DNA from: Casuarius casuarius
Taxonomy: Eukaryota > Chordata > Aves > Casuariiformes > Casuariidae
DNA length: 64,000 nucleotides
Reading direction: 5' to 3'
NCBI GenBank assembly: GCA_003342895.1
Contig: PTFA01000050.1
Location: 454,820 to 518,819, forward strand
Positions within the stretch are counted from its first letter, which is position 1. Each line of letters begins with the position of its first letter. Positions 1 to 11,330 of this stretch are shown piece by piece. The position numbers and the translations under genes are program-made. The notes under the pieces are model-generated. The model was not told the origin of the DNA. It saw only the letters and a list, made by a program, of their open reading frames with translations, and searched no databases.

Positions 1-199
1 GGGGGGGGGAGATTAATGGCATGTAGAATGGGAGGGGGGGAGAGAAAGCGAGCGGCAGATTTCCACATCCCCTTCCTCTGGACATCCTGGTGCGTTTTCC
101 ATAGAAACTTTCACACAGTGGCCAGACAGATGCTTAAAGGGGATGGAGGAAAATAATGAGACCGCAATGGGAAAACAATTGCGTCCCCAGCTTTCCAGC

Positions 200-400
200 G
201 CCATTAAAGCCTCCTTTGCCTCCCCAGCGCAGCCCCGGAGCTCCGCGGCCCTCCAGCGCCCGGCGCCGCTGCTGCGGGGCGGCGGCGGCGGCGGGGTGCG
301 GGGGGGGGGGGAAGGCCGCCCCTCGGTGCGGGGAGGGAGGGCTCCGTCTCCCCCGGGCGAGGAAGCGCTCTTGGTGCCATCCCGGCTTCCCTGGCGCGGG
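200..400. other. CpG-rich island
   Basis: GC-rich with many CpG dinucleotides, including a gcggcggcgg run and a 12-base G tract at 300-311. No credible start codon context or coding exon. Could belong to a promoter or regulatory island of a gene outside the window. Confidence 0.7.
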
Positions 401-689
401 GAAAATTCCCATCGATTTTGCGAGGAAACATTTTTGGTTTGCGTGTTTCAGCCAAGCAGTGAGACTCCTACTCTAATTTTTTTAGAAAGCCTCCTCCCCG
501 CTGGAGAGCCGTGTCGGAGCCCGGGCCAGGCCTGCCCGAGACAGCCCGGCGAGGCCTCTCGCTCCCGCTCTCTGCTGGCTGCTCCTTTCCTGTCTAATCA
601 ATTATCTTCCTAGCAAGTCCTTCTCAGAGGTGAGAGCTCATCATGCATATTCGTACATCACAGCTCCCGGGCCTGGCACTGATGGATGC

Positions 690-890
690 AGTCATCCCTG
701 CCCGCCCCCTCGCTCCGCGGGCCGGGCCGCAGGCGGCAGGCGCCCCGGTTGTCGCGCTGCCTTCGGCCGGGGCCGGGGCCGGGGCGGCCGCCGCGCTCGG
801 GCTCCAGCCGGCCGCGTACCGCGTCCCATTCAGCGCAGCCAAAGCGCCTGTCACGGGCCGGTGACACGACGGCAGAAAGCCTGTGAGCCA
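690..890. other. CpG-rich island with ggggcc repeats
   Basis: About 30 CpGs in 200 bases. About three tandem ggggcc hexanucleotides occur at about 766-785. Open frames here follow composition in several frames at once and look non-coding. Confidence 0.75.
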
Positions 891-1006
891 GAAACGCCGG
901 GGAGCTGCCTCCAGTGCAGTTAACTGTTTGGCAGGCACCACTGAAGCAGTACGGAGAAGATCCGGCAGCCCCATCCCCCCCTCCAGGTTTCCACGGTCAG
1001 GAATCG

Positions 1007-1029
1007 TGTTCTGATCCGCAATCAGAACA
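1007..1029. repeat. 9-bp perfect stem-loop
   Basis: tgttctgat (1007-1015) and atcagaaca (1021-1029) pair perfectly around the 5-nt loop ccgca, just past the end of the first CpG-rich block. Function unknown. Confidence 0.9.
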
Positions 1030-1779
1030 GGGATTAAAATAAAACCCCAAACCTCTCATGTTAGTTAATAGTCTTGCTTTTATTTTCCTTGGACAGTTAA
1101 AGCTGTTTTATCCCTGTAAGCAAAGGCGTATCCTGGTATGAATTCTGGTCGTGAGTGTTTAGATATGTCATGTAATAAATATCTTTCAAATTATACCTGC
1201 AATATACTGTTCTCGGCAGCTACACTGTTAAAAAACAAAGTTGTGAATGGTGTAAGTTACTGCTGCAAGGGCTGGAGGGCACAAGGGCTCCTTCACGTCA
1301 GCCTACCAGCTTTCAAGATACTGAAGTCTATCTCACGTATGATTTCTTTCCCACAGCATGCTCAAGCATGGCGGCATTCAGGATGCTGTTCAGATTACGT
1401 GGTTTACCTGTATGGTTAATATTTACACTTTTAAAATACCCCTTTCTATCACTTTGATCAGAACTATCAGTGTACCAAAGTAATAATACAAAAAATATAT
1501 GCCCTGGAAATCTTAACAAGATACAAATCAAAGTGAGTCCTAATCAAGTACTTTTGAGAGCGTTATCTTCCTTGTTAACAAATGGTAATAAGAAAATTAA
1601 GGCTTATAGCTTGCTTGCATTTTATCTAAGAAAACCAATAAAGATATCAGATGTTCTTTGTTTTATATGTTTGAATGTAAAGCCGAATAATGAAGAACAT
1701 GTACCTTCTAAGGAATCATTTGCTCTGTGGATATTAACCCTTTACGATGCCAGGGAAATTCTGCATTTGTAGAGTGAGA

Positions 1780-2830
1780 AAGCGCCTGCACTGCTACCCA
1801 GGCTTTTGAGGCCAGTCTTTGCTGCAGTCAAGACAACATCTTTTTCTATTAAATGCTGAAATTGGAACAAAGCAACAATGGCTGCTTGCTAACTATGCAT
1901 GTCCAACAGGCCTCTTTACTATTCAGCAAATGGAAGATATTAAACAACATTTTGCTTAAAGGTACACCGAGGCCATTTCCATTAGGACATGGTGTCATTC
2001 ATTTATTCACATGTTAAGTGGATGTCCTTGTGGCTAATGAGTAATAATCAACAGTGACTCCACTTTATTCCTTTGCTCCCAGCAATGTTAAATACTCTGA
2101 TGGAGTCTCTTTGCTGGCACACTAGAGAATATGGTTAAAAAGTGCTAAAGGACATTTTCAGCATAGAGCAGCCACATACACACATGCTGGAAATACCACT
2201 TTTATTACAGTCTATTCTATGAGGCTTTGTTCCCGTTTGAGGCACAGCACACGGAAACCTCTGATATTTATTTGAAGATAGTTTATGCCTTAAAAGCCTA
2301 GGATTCTAGGTTTGAGAGTCAATTTGGTTATTACTAGGAGGTGAGTTCTTGGCCACCTGGTTTATAAAAAATCAAAACGCACATTGCAGTACATTCCCCC
2401 GACTCTGTATGTGACTATTCACGGAGATGTTTAGTGGAGGAGCAATTCAGGACAAAATCTTTCCTGCATAAATATAGTTTGACATATATTTTATAAAATA
2501 AAGTAGCTCTCCTACCACCTAATTAATCCATTTTATTATATCAACTTCAGCGGTTAAGTAGGTTAATAAACTATATTAATATATATTTTTCCCTTTACAC
2601 GATTGCTTACGCTGGAGTCTGCAGCTTGGTTGTCTCCTGTGTCAATTCCTAAAGTTTGAAAGGTATAAATGAATCATTCTCGGTCATGATTAAGCTTAAG
2701 TTAGAAATAAAATATGTCAATCAATCTGGTTGGAAATGTTCCTGCTGTCTAAGCTGGTTATGCAAAACACTCTAAGGTGTATAGGCGTGCTCAATTAGGT
2801 CAAGGGATATGATGGCACTCCTAGCCATAA
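1780..2830. promoter_or_regulatory. Candidate conserved non-coding block with developmental TF motifs
   Basis: AT-rich, CpG-poor and free of repeats. Motifs include a SOX-type aacaatgg (1874-1881), a taattaatcc fusion of homeodomain and OTX/bicoid-type TAATCC (2520-2529), and tgtcaatca, the complement of the PBX-MEIS composite TGATTGACA (2716-2724). It lies between two CpG-rich blocks. Conservation is not testable here. Confidence 0.35.
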
Positions 2831-2990
2831 TGCGTGTCACTTGGATTCCTCATTATTTTTAGCAGTGGTGAAAATGCATGTCAGTAGGCCAGCTAGCCAG
2901 ATTAGAATAAAATTCCTAGGCAGGCTCGAATCCCAGGTTTTTAATACATTAATATTATACTTGTTTTCAAGCAAAATAGCAAGAAGAAAA

Positions 2991-2994
<4 letters not shown>

Positions 2995-3026
<32 letters not shown>
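2995..3026. repeat. (TC)16 microsatellite
   Basis: Sixteen uninterrupted TC units. They generate spurious Arg-Glu and Ser-Leu frames on the two strands. Confidence 0.98.
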
Positions 3027-3029
<3 letters not shown>

Positions 3030-3229
3030 CCTGAGTCACTCTATTGAATTTCTCAGTAATCGTTAGTGCAATTCACACTGGACTATGCAATACTGAAGAG
3101 ACCTCAGCAGTAAAATTTAAGTGCCTAAAAACACAGATGTAATGTGAAATTAGATACAAGGAGCAAAACATCCATTTGCTGTCTTACAGTCCAACTTGCT
3201 TCCAAGAGCAGCACGCAGTGAGCTGCGTG

Positions 3230-3670
3230 AGGAGATCGCACCCGTCCCCGCTCCAAAATAACTTAATGAGAATGGACGTTGGCAAGGCTGCGGGCGGCAG
3301 CACTAGTGCCGGCGTGCTCGGGCGGAGGCGCCCGCAAGGGGTTCGTAGGGAAGGCGACCTCAGAAACCTTTGCTTGGTGGACAAGTTTCATCGAGCATAT
3401 GAAATCACAGCCTAACACTAAGAGAAATGGTTTCCTATACTTCCAGAAGAGAAATTCCACAAAAAGCAAGTTTCAGTGCTGATGCCTGCCTCCTGGCCTC
3501 CTGTGCAGCCACGGAGATCGCCTGAACCGGCCAAAGGAGCGCGGTTAGCACATCGGTTTCTAAACTCTTCTGGCTGCTGCTTTGAACCGTACCGGGAGTC
3601 CTTGGGCCTGGGCACAAGAAGTCGAAGGAGGAGCTGGCCAGAGGCAACGCAACGCGCCGGCCTTTTTGTG
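3230..3670. other. CpG-enriched block
   Basis: GC-rich with frequent CpG (for example gtgccggcgtgctcgggcgg). Flanked by AT-rich DNA on both sides. No coding signature. Confidence 0.55.
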
Positions 3671-4109
3671 CTGTGCAAAAAGTGAACTAAATGGAGGGAA
3701 GTGGCGAACTGAAGGAAACACAGTACTTCCAAGAATCGGAGGCAGGACTGGTGCTACAGGTGCAGCTGGCGTTTCTAAAATACGATTCTTAAGTGCGGTT
3801 TTAAAAATGGCAGTGTCCCTTTAAGAACAGTGCTGCACCGCTATTATTTTCTTTACTGCCAATGAAGTGCAATTAAATCTCATGAATTAATATATTCACT
3901 TCGGGAGCATTCCCGTCCTTTTCTTCGGATATCAAAATGGAGCCATCATCAGTCAGTTAGTTAAATAGGAGAATCGGGCGAGTAAGTAAATGGAAGCGCT
4001 TTCAAACGCAGGGCTAAAAATGCCCCATGAATGTGTAGGGGGCTTCAGTAAAAAGATTTTGACTTGTGTTTTCACCCCGTTCCCCCTTCGCTCATTGTTT
4101 ACTGACAGC

Positions 4110-4450
4110 GCTATGGACCCAGCATTCAGGCGCTGCCCGCCCCGGCCCTGGGATGCAGAAATGCCCTCCCCCTTGTGCGGCCGCGCCGGCTTTGATGCCG
4201 CCGCCGCCCTTTGTGCGCCCTCCTAAATCCCTTTCGGAGGCTGCCCCGCTTGTCCGCCCCGAGCCTCCCCACAAAAGCTCGTCTTATGGAGAAAATAAGA
4301 AAGTCAGAGAGGGGCCAAATGACGGGAGACTGGGCCTGTGCTGTAAAAGGCCACTATTCACATTCAGCGGTCATTTTTTTCTCGCCGAGGAATTACAAAG
4401 TTCGGACGAAACCGCAGCAGCGAAGCAAGGGCTAGCTGGCTGAAAAGCGA
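4110..4450. other. CpG-enriched block
   Basis: Contains gcggccgcgccggctttgat and a gccgccgcc run. A FOX-type tgtttac lies just upstream, at about 4097. No exon recognised. Confidence 0.55.
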
Positions 4451-5289
4451 GCCCGCTTTAACCACTTTCTTCTCAAACGGTATTCTGTGAAGACCGTGTA
4501 CTGCTGAGCACAAGTGTTAAATCCTATCCGCGGCTGTGGAGGGTTTTTTTCCTTTTTCTGAGGACGGCTAATTTGAGGAAAGCAGTTGCACGATTCGTCT
4601 GTGCATGTTGCACGTGCGGTCAGCCAGCCAGCCAGGACGCAGATCCAAGTGGCACTACAAAAAGTGCTTATCCTTATACAAAATAGCCCAGCGACATGCC
4701 ATAGCCCCCCGAGTGGGAGCCCGCATCCTCGGAGGGGGAACCCCAGGCTGCCGATGTGGGTCGGCGGCATGGCAAGCCTCAGAGCTGTCCTGATTCCTGC
4801 TGCTCCTCTGCTTTGCACTGACTGTTAGCGGGCAGCAGGGAGACAAAGGCGGGATAAGGTCTTACTCTGTGGGCCTGGGCGATGGGGACGGGAGGCGGGT
4901 GATTCCGTGGCTTTTGTTCCCGAGGCGAGGGGACCGCGTTCCCTCACTGAAGCAGAATGGTAACAAGTGGGACCGGGGATCTCCAGGGCTTTTGTAGTGC
5001 ACTCATCTGAGAGATTGCGCTTTTCTCAGCCCTTCAGATTTATTTTTGCCAAAGTTACAGGGCAATTATGGAAATGCGCCCTTTGAAGCTAGGCCGATTT
5101 CTCTTTATTTTCTCCCCCCCTCGCCCCCCCATGCTACGAAAGCAAAGCTTCCCTCGCCTCCTTTCTCAGCAGTCAGAGACAGCGGGGTTTGGAGCAGCAG
5201 TCGGAATATTCTTTTGAGTAGTGAGAAAAACTTTTAATAAATACACGTTAAAAAAATAGACTTTGAAGCTTTTTGGGAAGGAAGTGCAA

Positions 5290-5480
5290 AATACCAGCGA
5301 GGTAACGACATCCTCGAAATGGCGTTGTGTCGGCAACGCGCGGGAACGTGAAACGCTCCCCGTGAGAAGGGCCTCGGTGCCCGTGCCGGCGGCGGAGCGG
5401 CAGCCCCGGCGCTCGCGGGTGCGTGCCACGCCGCGCTGCCCGAGCGGGACGCCGCCTTTGCTCCTTTAGCTCACGGCTCG
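5290..5480. other. CpG island
   Basis: Dense CpG, for example gtgccggcggcggagcggca and gcgtgccacgccgcgctgcc. Ends sharply into AT-rich DNA after 5480. No transcript structure visible. Confidence 0.65.
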
Positions 5481-5792
5481 GTAACAAGAGGCCCAGAATA
5501 AACAGGCTGGTACTTTCGCACCTTTGTACATTATTTATCGTTGTAGCTGGGAATCTCAGGGCTGCCTGTGAACCAACGAGACATGTTTTTTACTTTGCTT
5601 GATACGCCAACGCTAAGGAAACGTGTCTGAAACCAGGTGGCAAGACCTGGAGCTAGGCAGGCTGCGACCGGGGCTGCTTTTTGCCCAGAAACTCAGTTTT
5701 GTATCTCTGTGTTTTGTTTCTTTATTTGTATCAGATTACTTTGCTCTCGTAAGATAAATTGGTGCTTTTCTGGCCCATTTAACAAATGCTAT

Positions 5793-5878
5793 GGGCCAAA
5801 CTCAGACTTGATGTAAGTGGGAGGAGATACTATTGGTGTTCCCCAAAGTTATATACACTTACACAAGGCCTGAGCACC
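5793..5878. mobile_element. Short palindromic MITE relic
   Basis: The left arm at 5801-5819 (ctcagacttgatgtaagtg) and the reverse complement of 5856-5874 agree at 15 of 19 positions. The left end gggccaaactcag resembles the 'gggccaaattcagg...gtgtaagtgg' termini of the sauropsid palindromic MITE group. No coding capacity. Confidence 0.6.
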
Positions 5879-8800
5879 GCCTGAAATGTGGGCCTTCATC
5901 AGCAACGCAGCCTGGCAGGAATGCTAAGGTTTCTTGTTTGAGTTTTGTAACTGAGGTACAAATATCCTTTTCCCTCTCTATGCAGTTTACAAGGGATCCT
6001 AGGACCACATTTACGGCGGCATAGAGGATAAGAGATTGGTGCTTTGTGGATGTTAGGGCTTACCGAGTTTGCTGCAGAAGGTTCGTCCTCATCACGTGTC
6101 TATTTGAAAGCAAGAAAACACAGCTCAGACGTCTCCAGCAGTGTGCTTGCAATCAGTTAACAGCAGTAGTCTCTATCACTTCCTTTTGCTTCTGAGAGCA
6201 GAGGTGGTGTTATGATGGCTTTCTCACCGTGGATGCAAAGGCTGATGCTGCATCTGGGGCATTCATCGCTCATATGGAGGTCCCAGTAAACAAGCTTCAT
6301 GGGAACTGGGCTCAGTGGAATTGCAGAAGGTGCCATGGGAAGAGCCCCACCATTCGTCCTCTCCACCCTTCTCCTCACTCTCCTCTCCTCGGTCTCTTCC
6401 ACGCATCCAGAGTTGTCCCTCATTCTCACCCAAATGCCGAGGACTCCCTCCTATTCCTCCAGACCTCTCCCCAGCCTGGGATCACTTTGATTTTCTGGAA
6501 CTCGGCCCATGGTTAGGAGCTACGAGGTCAGGCTCCAGCATACGTGCAAGAACCAGCAGCAGCAGTCAAATCTGCCCGGGCTGGATCCAGTGTTTAAAAG
6601 CCCTCCAGGAGCTTAATGGTATCGATTCATATTGAAGGAGAGCTGGGCACAGTGCGGTGCTCACTTTGTTTGTAATAAAAAGAGGAGCACTTGCGGGATG
6701 CAGATCTAGTTTCAGGTCTGGCTACAAAAACATTAAAATGGGTTTAGGTTCTGCTGTTCTGGTCTACTCCAAGAATCTTTCTAATTTTAGAAAGTTAAAG
6801 TCAAGTTAAGAAAAGGTAAGCTGTCTAATAATATTAAGAAGCCTTCCCAGTTATATATATAACAGGGTGGGGAGTTTTCTCCCCTGAAAAATAGGGTGCT
6901 GTTGGTACATTTTGATATAACAGTAGGAAACATGCAATGGCAAATGACCATGCCAGGCGAGGGGAATCATCCAGGGAAATCAATGGAACGCTTCCATTTC
7001 TGCCTTTGACCTTTTTCTTTTTTTTCTTCTTTATAAACAACCTACAAAAATCCAAGCAGCATACTTCTGCTTTGAGTCCCAAGCTTGTCGCGGGTGCTGC
7101 GGAGTCAGCTGGCAGCCTGTAGGGCAGACCTCACCTCACAAGCCCCCAGCGGAGCCCACTTAGCCCGTTGCCTTTTTTCTCGGGGGAGAGGGAGAACGGC
7201 TGTTTGGGCAGCACAGCCGCCTTTTTAGCTCTCTGTCCTTGCACCCTGTAAGCTGGACACCCGGACCGCCATGTCTACGCAGGCACTGTGGGCAGGGGAC
7301 ATGTCTTTAGACTCGCTGCAGGGCCTCAGGGACAGTGGGACCCTCGTGCCACAGTGGAGAACAGTTTCAAGTGCCTCTGCTTTAGCTCGTTGCCACAAAT
7401 AATCATCACCTCCAGCTCCCCTGACAAACAGCACAGTGCAACACGGCACGTGGGTTCCTCAGAGAGGAACCTCTGGATTTCTGCCGTTTGAGGCTTTAAA
7501 CACCAGTAATTAAAAAGACTTTGAATCCTACTTACTAATGCAGTTTGCAGAGCACAGGGTTTGCCAGCTTCCCCAGGTGAAGGCCCTTGAGCAGTTGTGC
7601 TGCTCTTCTCCAGCAGCTCCGGCCCGCAGGTGGTTTGGAGGGGCTGCGTTGCAGTAATCTGGCCTTGAGGCCACAGAGACATAGATCACTATGCCGAAGT
7701 CTGCCTGGAAGTAAAGGTCACAGATTTTGAATACTTTAGATATTTTGTAAACCACTTCTGAAGATTGTAAAGAAAATGGGTTTCTACGTTCAGCCCTGTC
7801 AGAAATGACCCTCAGGATGCAAAGCTTCTCAGCACGCTTGGGTCAAAGCCCACCAATAGGTAGGGCAGCCATCAACAGGGTGAGATCTTCCAGATGTCCT
7901 GTCTTGCGGGGAACTATTCCGTCTCATCCGGGTCGAGTTTTAACCCCTGTGCCTTGTATTTGCCCGGTAGTGCAAGGAAAAGAGCAGGTCAGTGTTGTGA
8001 CAGGCAGTGTCTTGACCATTCAGAACCAGAGGAATGGGTACTATAAACTATAATTATAAACTCATTTATGCTGCCCAAGATGATGTCTCCCTACTGCTTC
8101 TACAAATGGGCTTTAGATATGGGTCTCTACTATTTAACTGTCTGCAGGAAGCGTATATCTCATAAGGCTCTGACCTGGTTATCTTCTAACCCTGAGCAAT
8201 TAATCACCAGCATCTAATAAAAAGTAGCAGTGCACAAAAGCGTGTGGTGTAGAGCTTGTTCGAAATAATGCTTTCACCTTTTCTATGAGCCCTATCGCTT
8301 CTCCCTCAACGCTGAACCACAACTTTCCTTTGGGAGAAAAATCGGCACACAAGGAGCACCTCTGAGAGGACCCCCCTCTCCTCCCCGACACCTTCAGCTT
8401 TGGAAAAAACACCCAAAATAGAGCAGCTTGTGCAGTAAAGCCAGCAGCTACCAGGGGCTCCACGATCGGCCGTGCTGCACACCCACGTGTGGGAGCTGAG
8501 GGGTATAGAAAGAGCCCCCCACTTGTCCCCAGTACAGGTGATGGTTATTACTGGTGCCGTGTGCGTGGGAGGGGGTGAGAGAAGGAGCAGACCTAAAGCT
8601 GCTGTTTTTCCACGCTGGCGCCTTTCCCCACCGTATCAGCTTTAAGCAAGGGGAATGGCTTTGTCTGTGGTGGGTTCGGCAGAATTGGAGTAAGGCAGTG
8701 AGGAATCAGGCCCCATCAATGCTTTGTAGTACCAGAGCTTTGTTTTGAAGTGTAATAAAAATACAGGTGGCAGAGGAGATAATGCGTCGTGCCGTTCCTT

Positions 8801-8905
8801 TGGGACACTCGGGGAGACGTTAAGGGATTCCAAAATACGGAGCGTGGGGTTTTTCTAGCATTGATCACAAACATTAGTTCAAGAAAACACCCAGAAGTAG
8901 TAAAT

Positions 8906-8913
8906 ATGCAAAT
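8906..8913 (+). promoter_or_regulatory. POU octamer motif
   Basis: Exact atgcaaat. Further octamers occur at 21806-21813 and 56123-56130 on the other strand. About two are expected by chance in 64 kb, so this one is notable mainly because the 72-nt hairpin lies 260 bases downstream. Confidence 0.3.
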
Positions 8914-9025
8914 ATGTTATGAAAGAAGAACCTACAAGTACCCGCTATGTTAGAGAATTTGTTTAAGGATATTTGATCCTCATGCAGAGTTTATCAGATT
9001 ACGGTTTTAATTTGTGCATTCAGTT

Positions 9026-9047
9026 AAAAAAAAGGGGGGGAGGGGGA
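9026..9047. repeat. Purine tract A8-G7-A-G5
   Basis: Strand-asymmetric homopurine run immediately before an A-rich stretch; a possible triplex or G4-forming sequence. Confidence 0.9.
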
Positions 9048-9171
9048 TCCCTTAAAAAATAAAAAAATCTTTTCTTTCCCCTTCACTCTAGCACTTGTAC
9101 TCGAGCTATCTCACTTCTGCTAAGATACAAGAAGTATGTTTACAGCGTAATATAAATCTGGGTTGGAGAAT

Positions 9172-9243
9172 ACCAATTTCATATAAATTAGACGGCAGAG
9201 CACTGTTCCGCTATTTTGTTGTCTAAATTATATGGAAATTGGT
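9172..9243. repeat. 72-nt long-stem hairpin (inverted repeat)
   Basis: The 22-nt left arm (9172-9193) and 23-nt right arm (9221-9243) are reverse complements apart from one bulged base and one mismatch. They are separated by a 27-nt loop. Arm length, loop length and total size fit a pre-miRNA, but they also fit a small MITE or a bipartite palindromic protein-binding element. I recognise no known miRNA sequence in either arm. Confidence 0.9.
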
Positions 9244-11089
9244 CTTATGCAAAGAGTAAGTCCTCACAGAACAGGGCCCTTAGGCTTTTGGTTTAATTAT
9301 CATAAGCTTCCATTTAATTAAACTTATTAAATGGTTTGGTGTAAGAGCAGACTATCATTTTGCAGAAGCTTTCTGGAAGAGAAAAAAAATATATATTTAT
9401 ACCCTAGCTGTTTGGGAAGGAAAGAAAACTTCAGAGATGTTTGCTGTTTCCTTTAGCCCAGGAGTGAGGCCGCCCCTTGCACCCTGCGGCAGCACAGCAG
9501 CAAGGCACCGCGCGGACGCTGGGCAAATCGGAGGCATCGCCACCTCTTCTTTACTGTGCGGCCAGTTCTTCTTGCAGCTGGTATTTCAGTTTACGGGCTA
9601 GAAATTATAGGACAATGTTGGCATAAGAAGAAGCAGATGTAAACTGTCCACGAATGACTGGAAACAGGGAAAACAACAAAACACCCCAACCCCAAAACAG
9701 AAAACAAGCCCTTACTAGTTTTAGGTCAGCTTGATAAGTTTGCATGGGGGATTATACGAGACGGGGCCCTTCGTAACTGGAGATGGGACTTGACGACACA
9801 GGAGGTCTCCTCCAGTCTCTTGTCCCTGCCATCTTCATAAGGCTTTGCTTTCATGAAAGTGCGCAGCAATAGGTCTTGCTCCCAAATGCACTGGCCACTT
9901 TCATATGCAGCCACTGTCCGCGGTGCACATCTGTTCCAGCAGGAAAGACCCTGTCTGGGACGTAGACACCGTAAAAATCCTTGTTCTGATGAACACCCCC
10001 ACTGACTTCCTACAGATCCTTGGCTTTATTTATTAAGTCGAGTCCACAACACCCACGCTAGCTTTACTGACTTCTAGGGAACACTACTGAATAAAAAACA
10101 AATTTTATTCTATAACATGTAAACCTTTGTCTGCGCTGAAAAAAATATACTTATCGATACTATTCACCTGAATACAATGTTGTGGAATAGCACTATGTAT
10201 AGCTTGTAGTACTGTGTATTGACTCCTTTAAAAAAAAAAAAGGATAATTAGCTGAACGCATGAAATTGAGATGCTTCTTCAGGGACATGTGAGAAATTGA
10301 TTAATAAGAGGAAGGAGGGCCACTGTGTGTCAGGGACCTAATAAATATATTTAAGGACAAATAGGTAGAAAAAGAAAGTACACATTACTAATGTTGATAG
10401 AAAGCCTTAACTGCCTAATGAATCTCAGAAATTGGTTGAGAATAGTTAATCTGTGTGATAACATGACCCTCAGGGTTAGTTAGATCTGTGAATTCTTATC
10501 TCCTTGGGGACTTAGCAAGTTTCCAGAGATTCACACCAAATTCTTACAAGGAGAAGGCACTCGCAGTTGGAAGATTTCATGCAGGTTTTGCTTCTCAACG
10601 CTCATGCTACGCACAACCCGATGTGCTCAGATAAGAGCAGAGAGCGAATCTCGGTACTAGCCCCACTGTTAATTAAAATTTTCACTTTTTAAACAATCGT
10701 GCACATTTGGATTTATTAACTCTAGATGAACGAAAGTGTTTTACCATAACTATAGTTGATTCTCACTTGCTTCTCTATGCTAAATTAAACTCTGCATATG
10801 TGATGAAAAGCAAATGCATCATTTGCTATTTTCTTCACTGGCTCGGGCAGCTCTTACACACCCTTTACAAAAGTGTCATGGGAAACTCACAGGAACTCAC
10901 CTAACTTTTTTTTAGACCAGAGCTATAAAGTGCTTAGTAATTGCAGTCTCATCAGTGTTTTAGGAAAACTGCCAACTGTGAGGCAAAACAAGTATTTTAG
11001 AACTCAAAAGAAAATGTTGTATCCAGTGGGACATGCTACTGACCTGACATGCAGCACGATTTGGAGAGTTGTTCTTCCTCCTGAGCCAG

Positions 11090-11215
11090 CGGGCACCAGC
11101 GCGGCGGCGGAGGGGACAGAGCGCGTCCCGTGCCAGCCGGGAGGCTGCAGAACGCCCGTTCCCATCCGCGCGAGATGCTGCGTCCCGGCCGGCCTGGGAG
11201 AAAGGCGCAAAATGA
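11090..11215. other. Short CpG-rich stretch
   Basis: gcgcggcggcggagg and cccatccgcgcgag lie within otherwise AT-rich sequence, directly upstream of the MITE-like fragment at 11265. Confidence 0.5.
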
Positions 11216-11264
11216 AAACGTCACTGCAGAAGGCAGTTTTTACACCTCCTCAGAGGACTATTAC

Positions 11265-11330
11265 ACTGGGATTTTCAAAAGCATTTTGGGCAGTTAGGCA
11301 TCCAAATCCCACTGAAATCTCCTGTGGGAA
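11265..11330. mobile_element. MITE-like half palindrome
   Basis: gggattttcaaaagcattt followed by cagttaggcatccaaatccc resembles the left half of the sauropsid '...attttcaaaagc...ttaggc...aaatccca' palindromic element. The right arm is not recognisable. Confidence 0.55.

Larger units (their letters stand above)
5881..11089. other. Non-coding stretch without recognisable gene
   Basis: Mostly AT-rich unique sequence. Holds the 72-nt hairpin (9172-9243), an octamer motif (8906) and low-complexity runs at 9026 and 10230. Short frames across it have no domain or codon-usage support. Confidence 0.6.

Noticed and set aside
143..613. 156-codon plus-strand frame in the first CpG island
   Set aside because: Pro/Arg/Gly-rich translation in several frames simultaneously is a GC-composition artefact.
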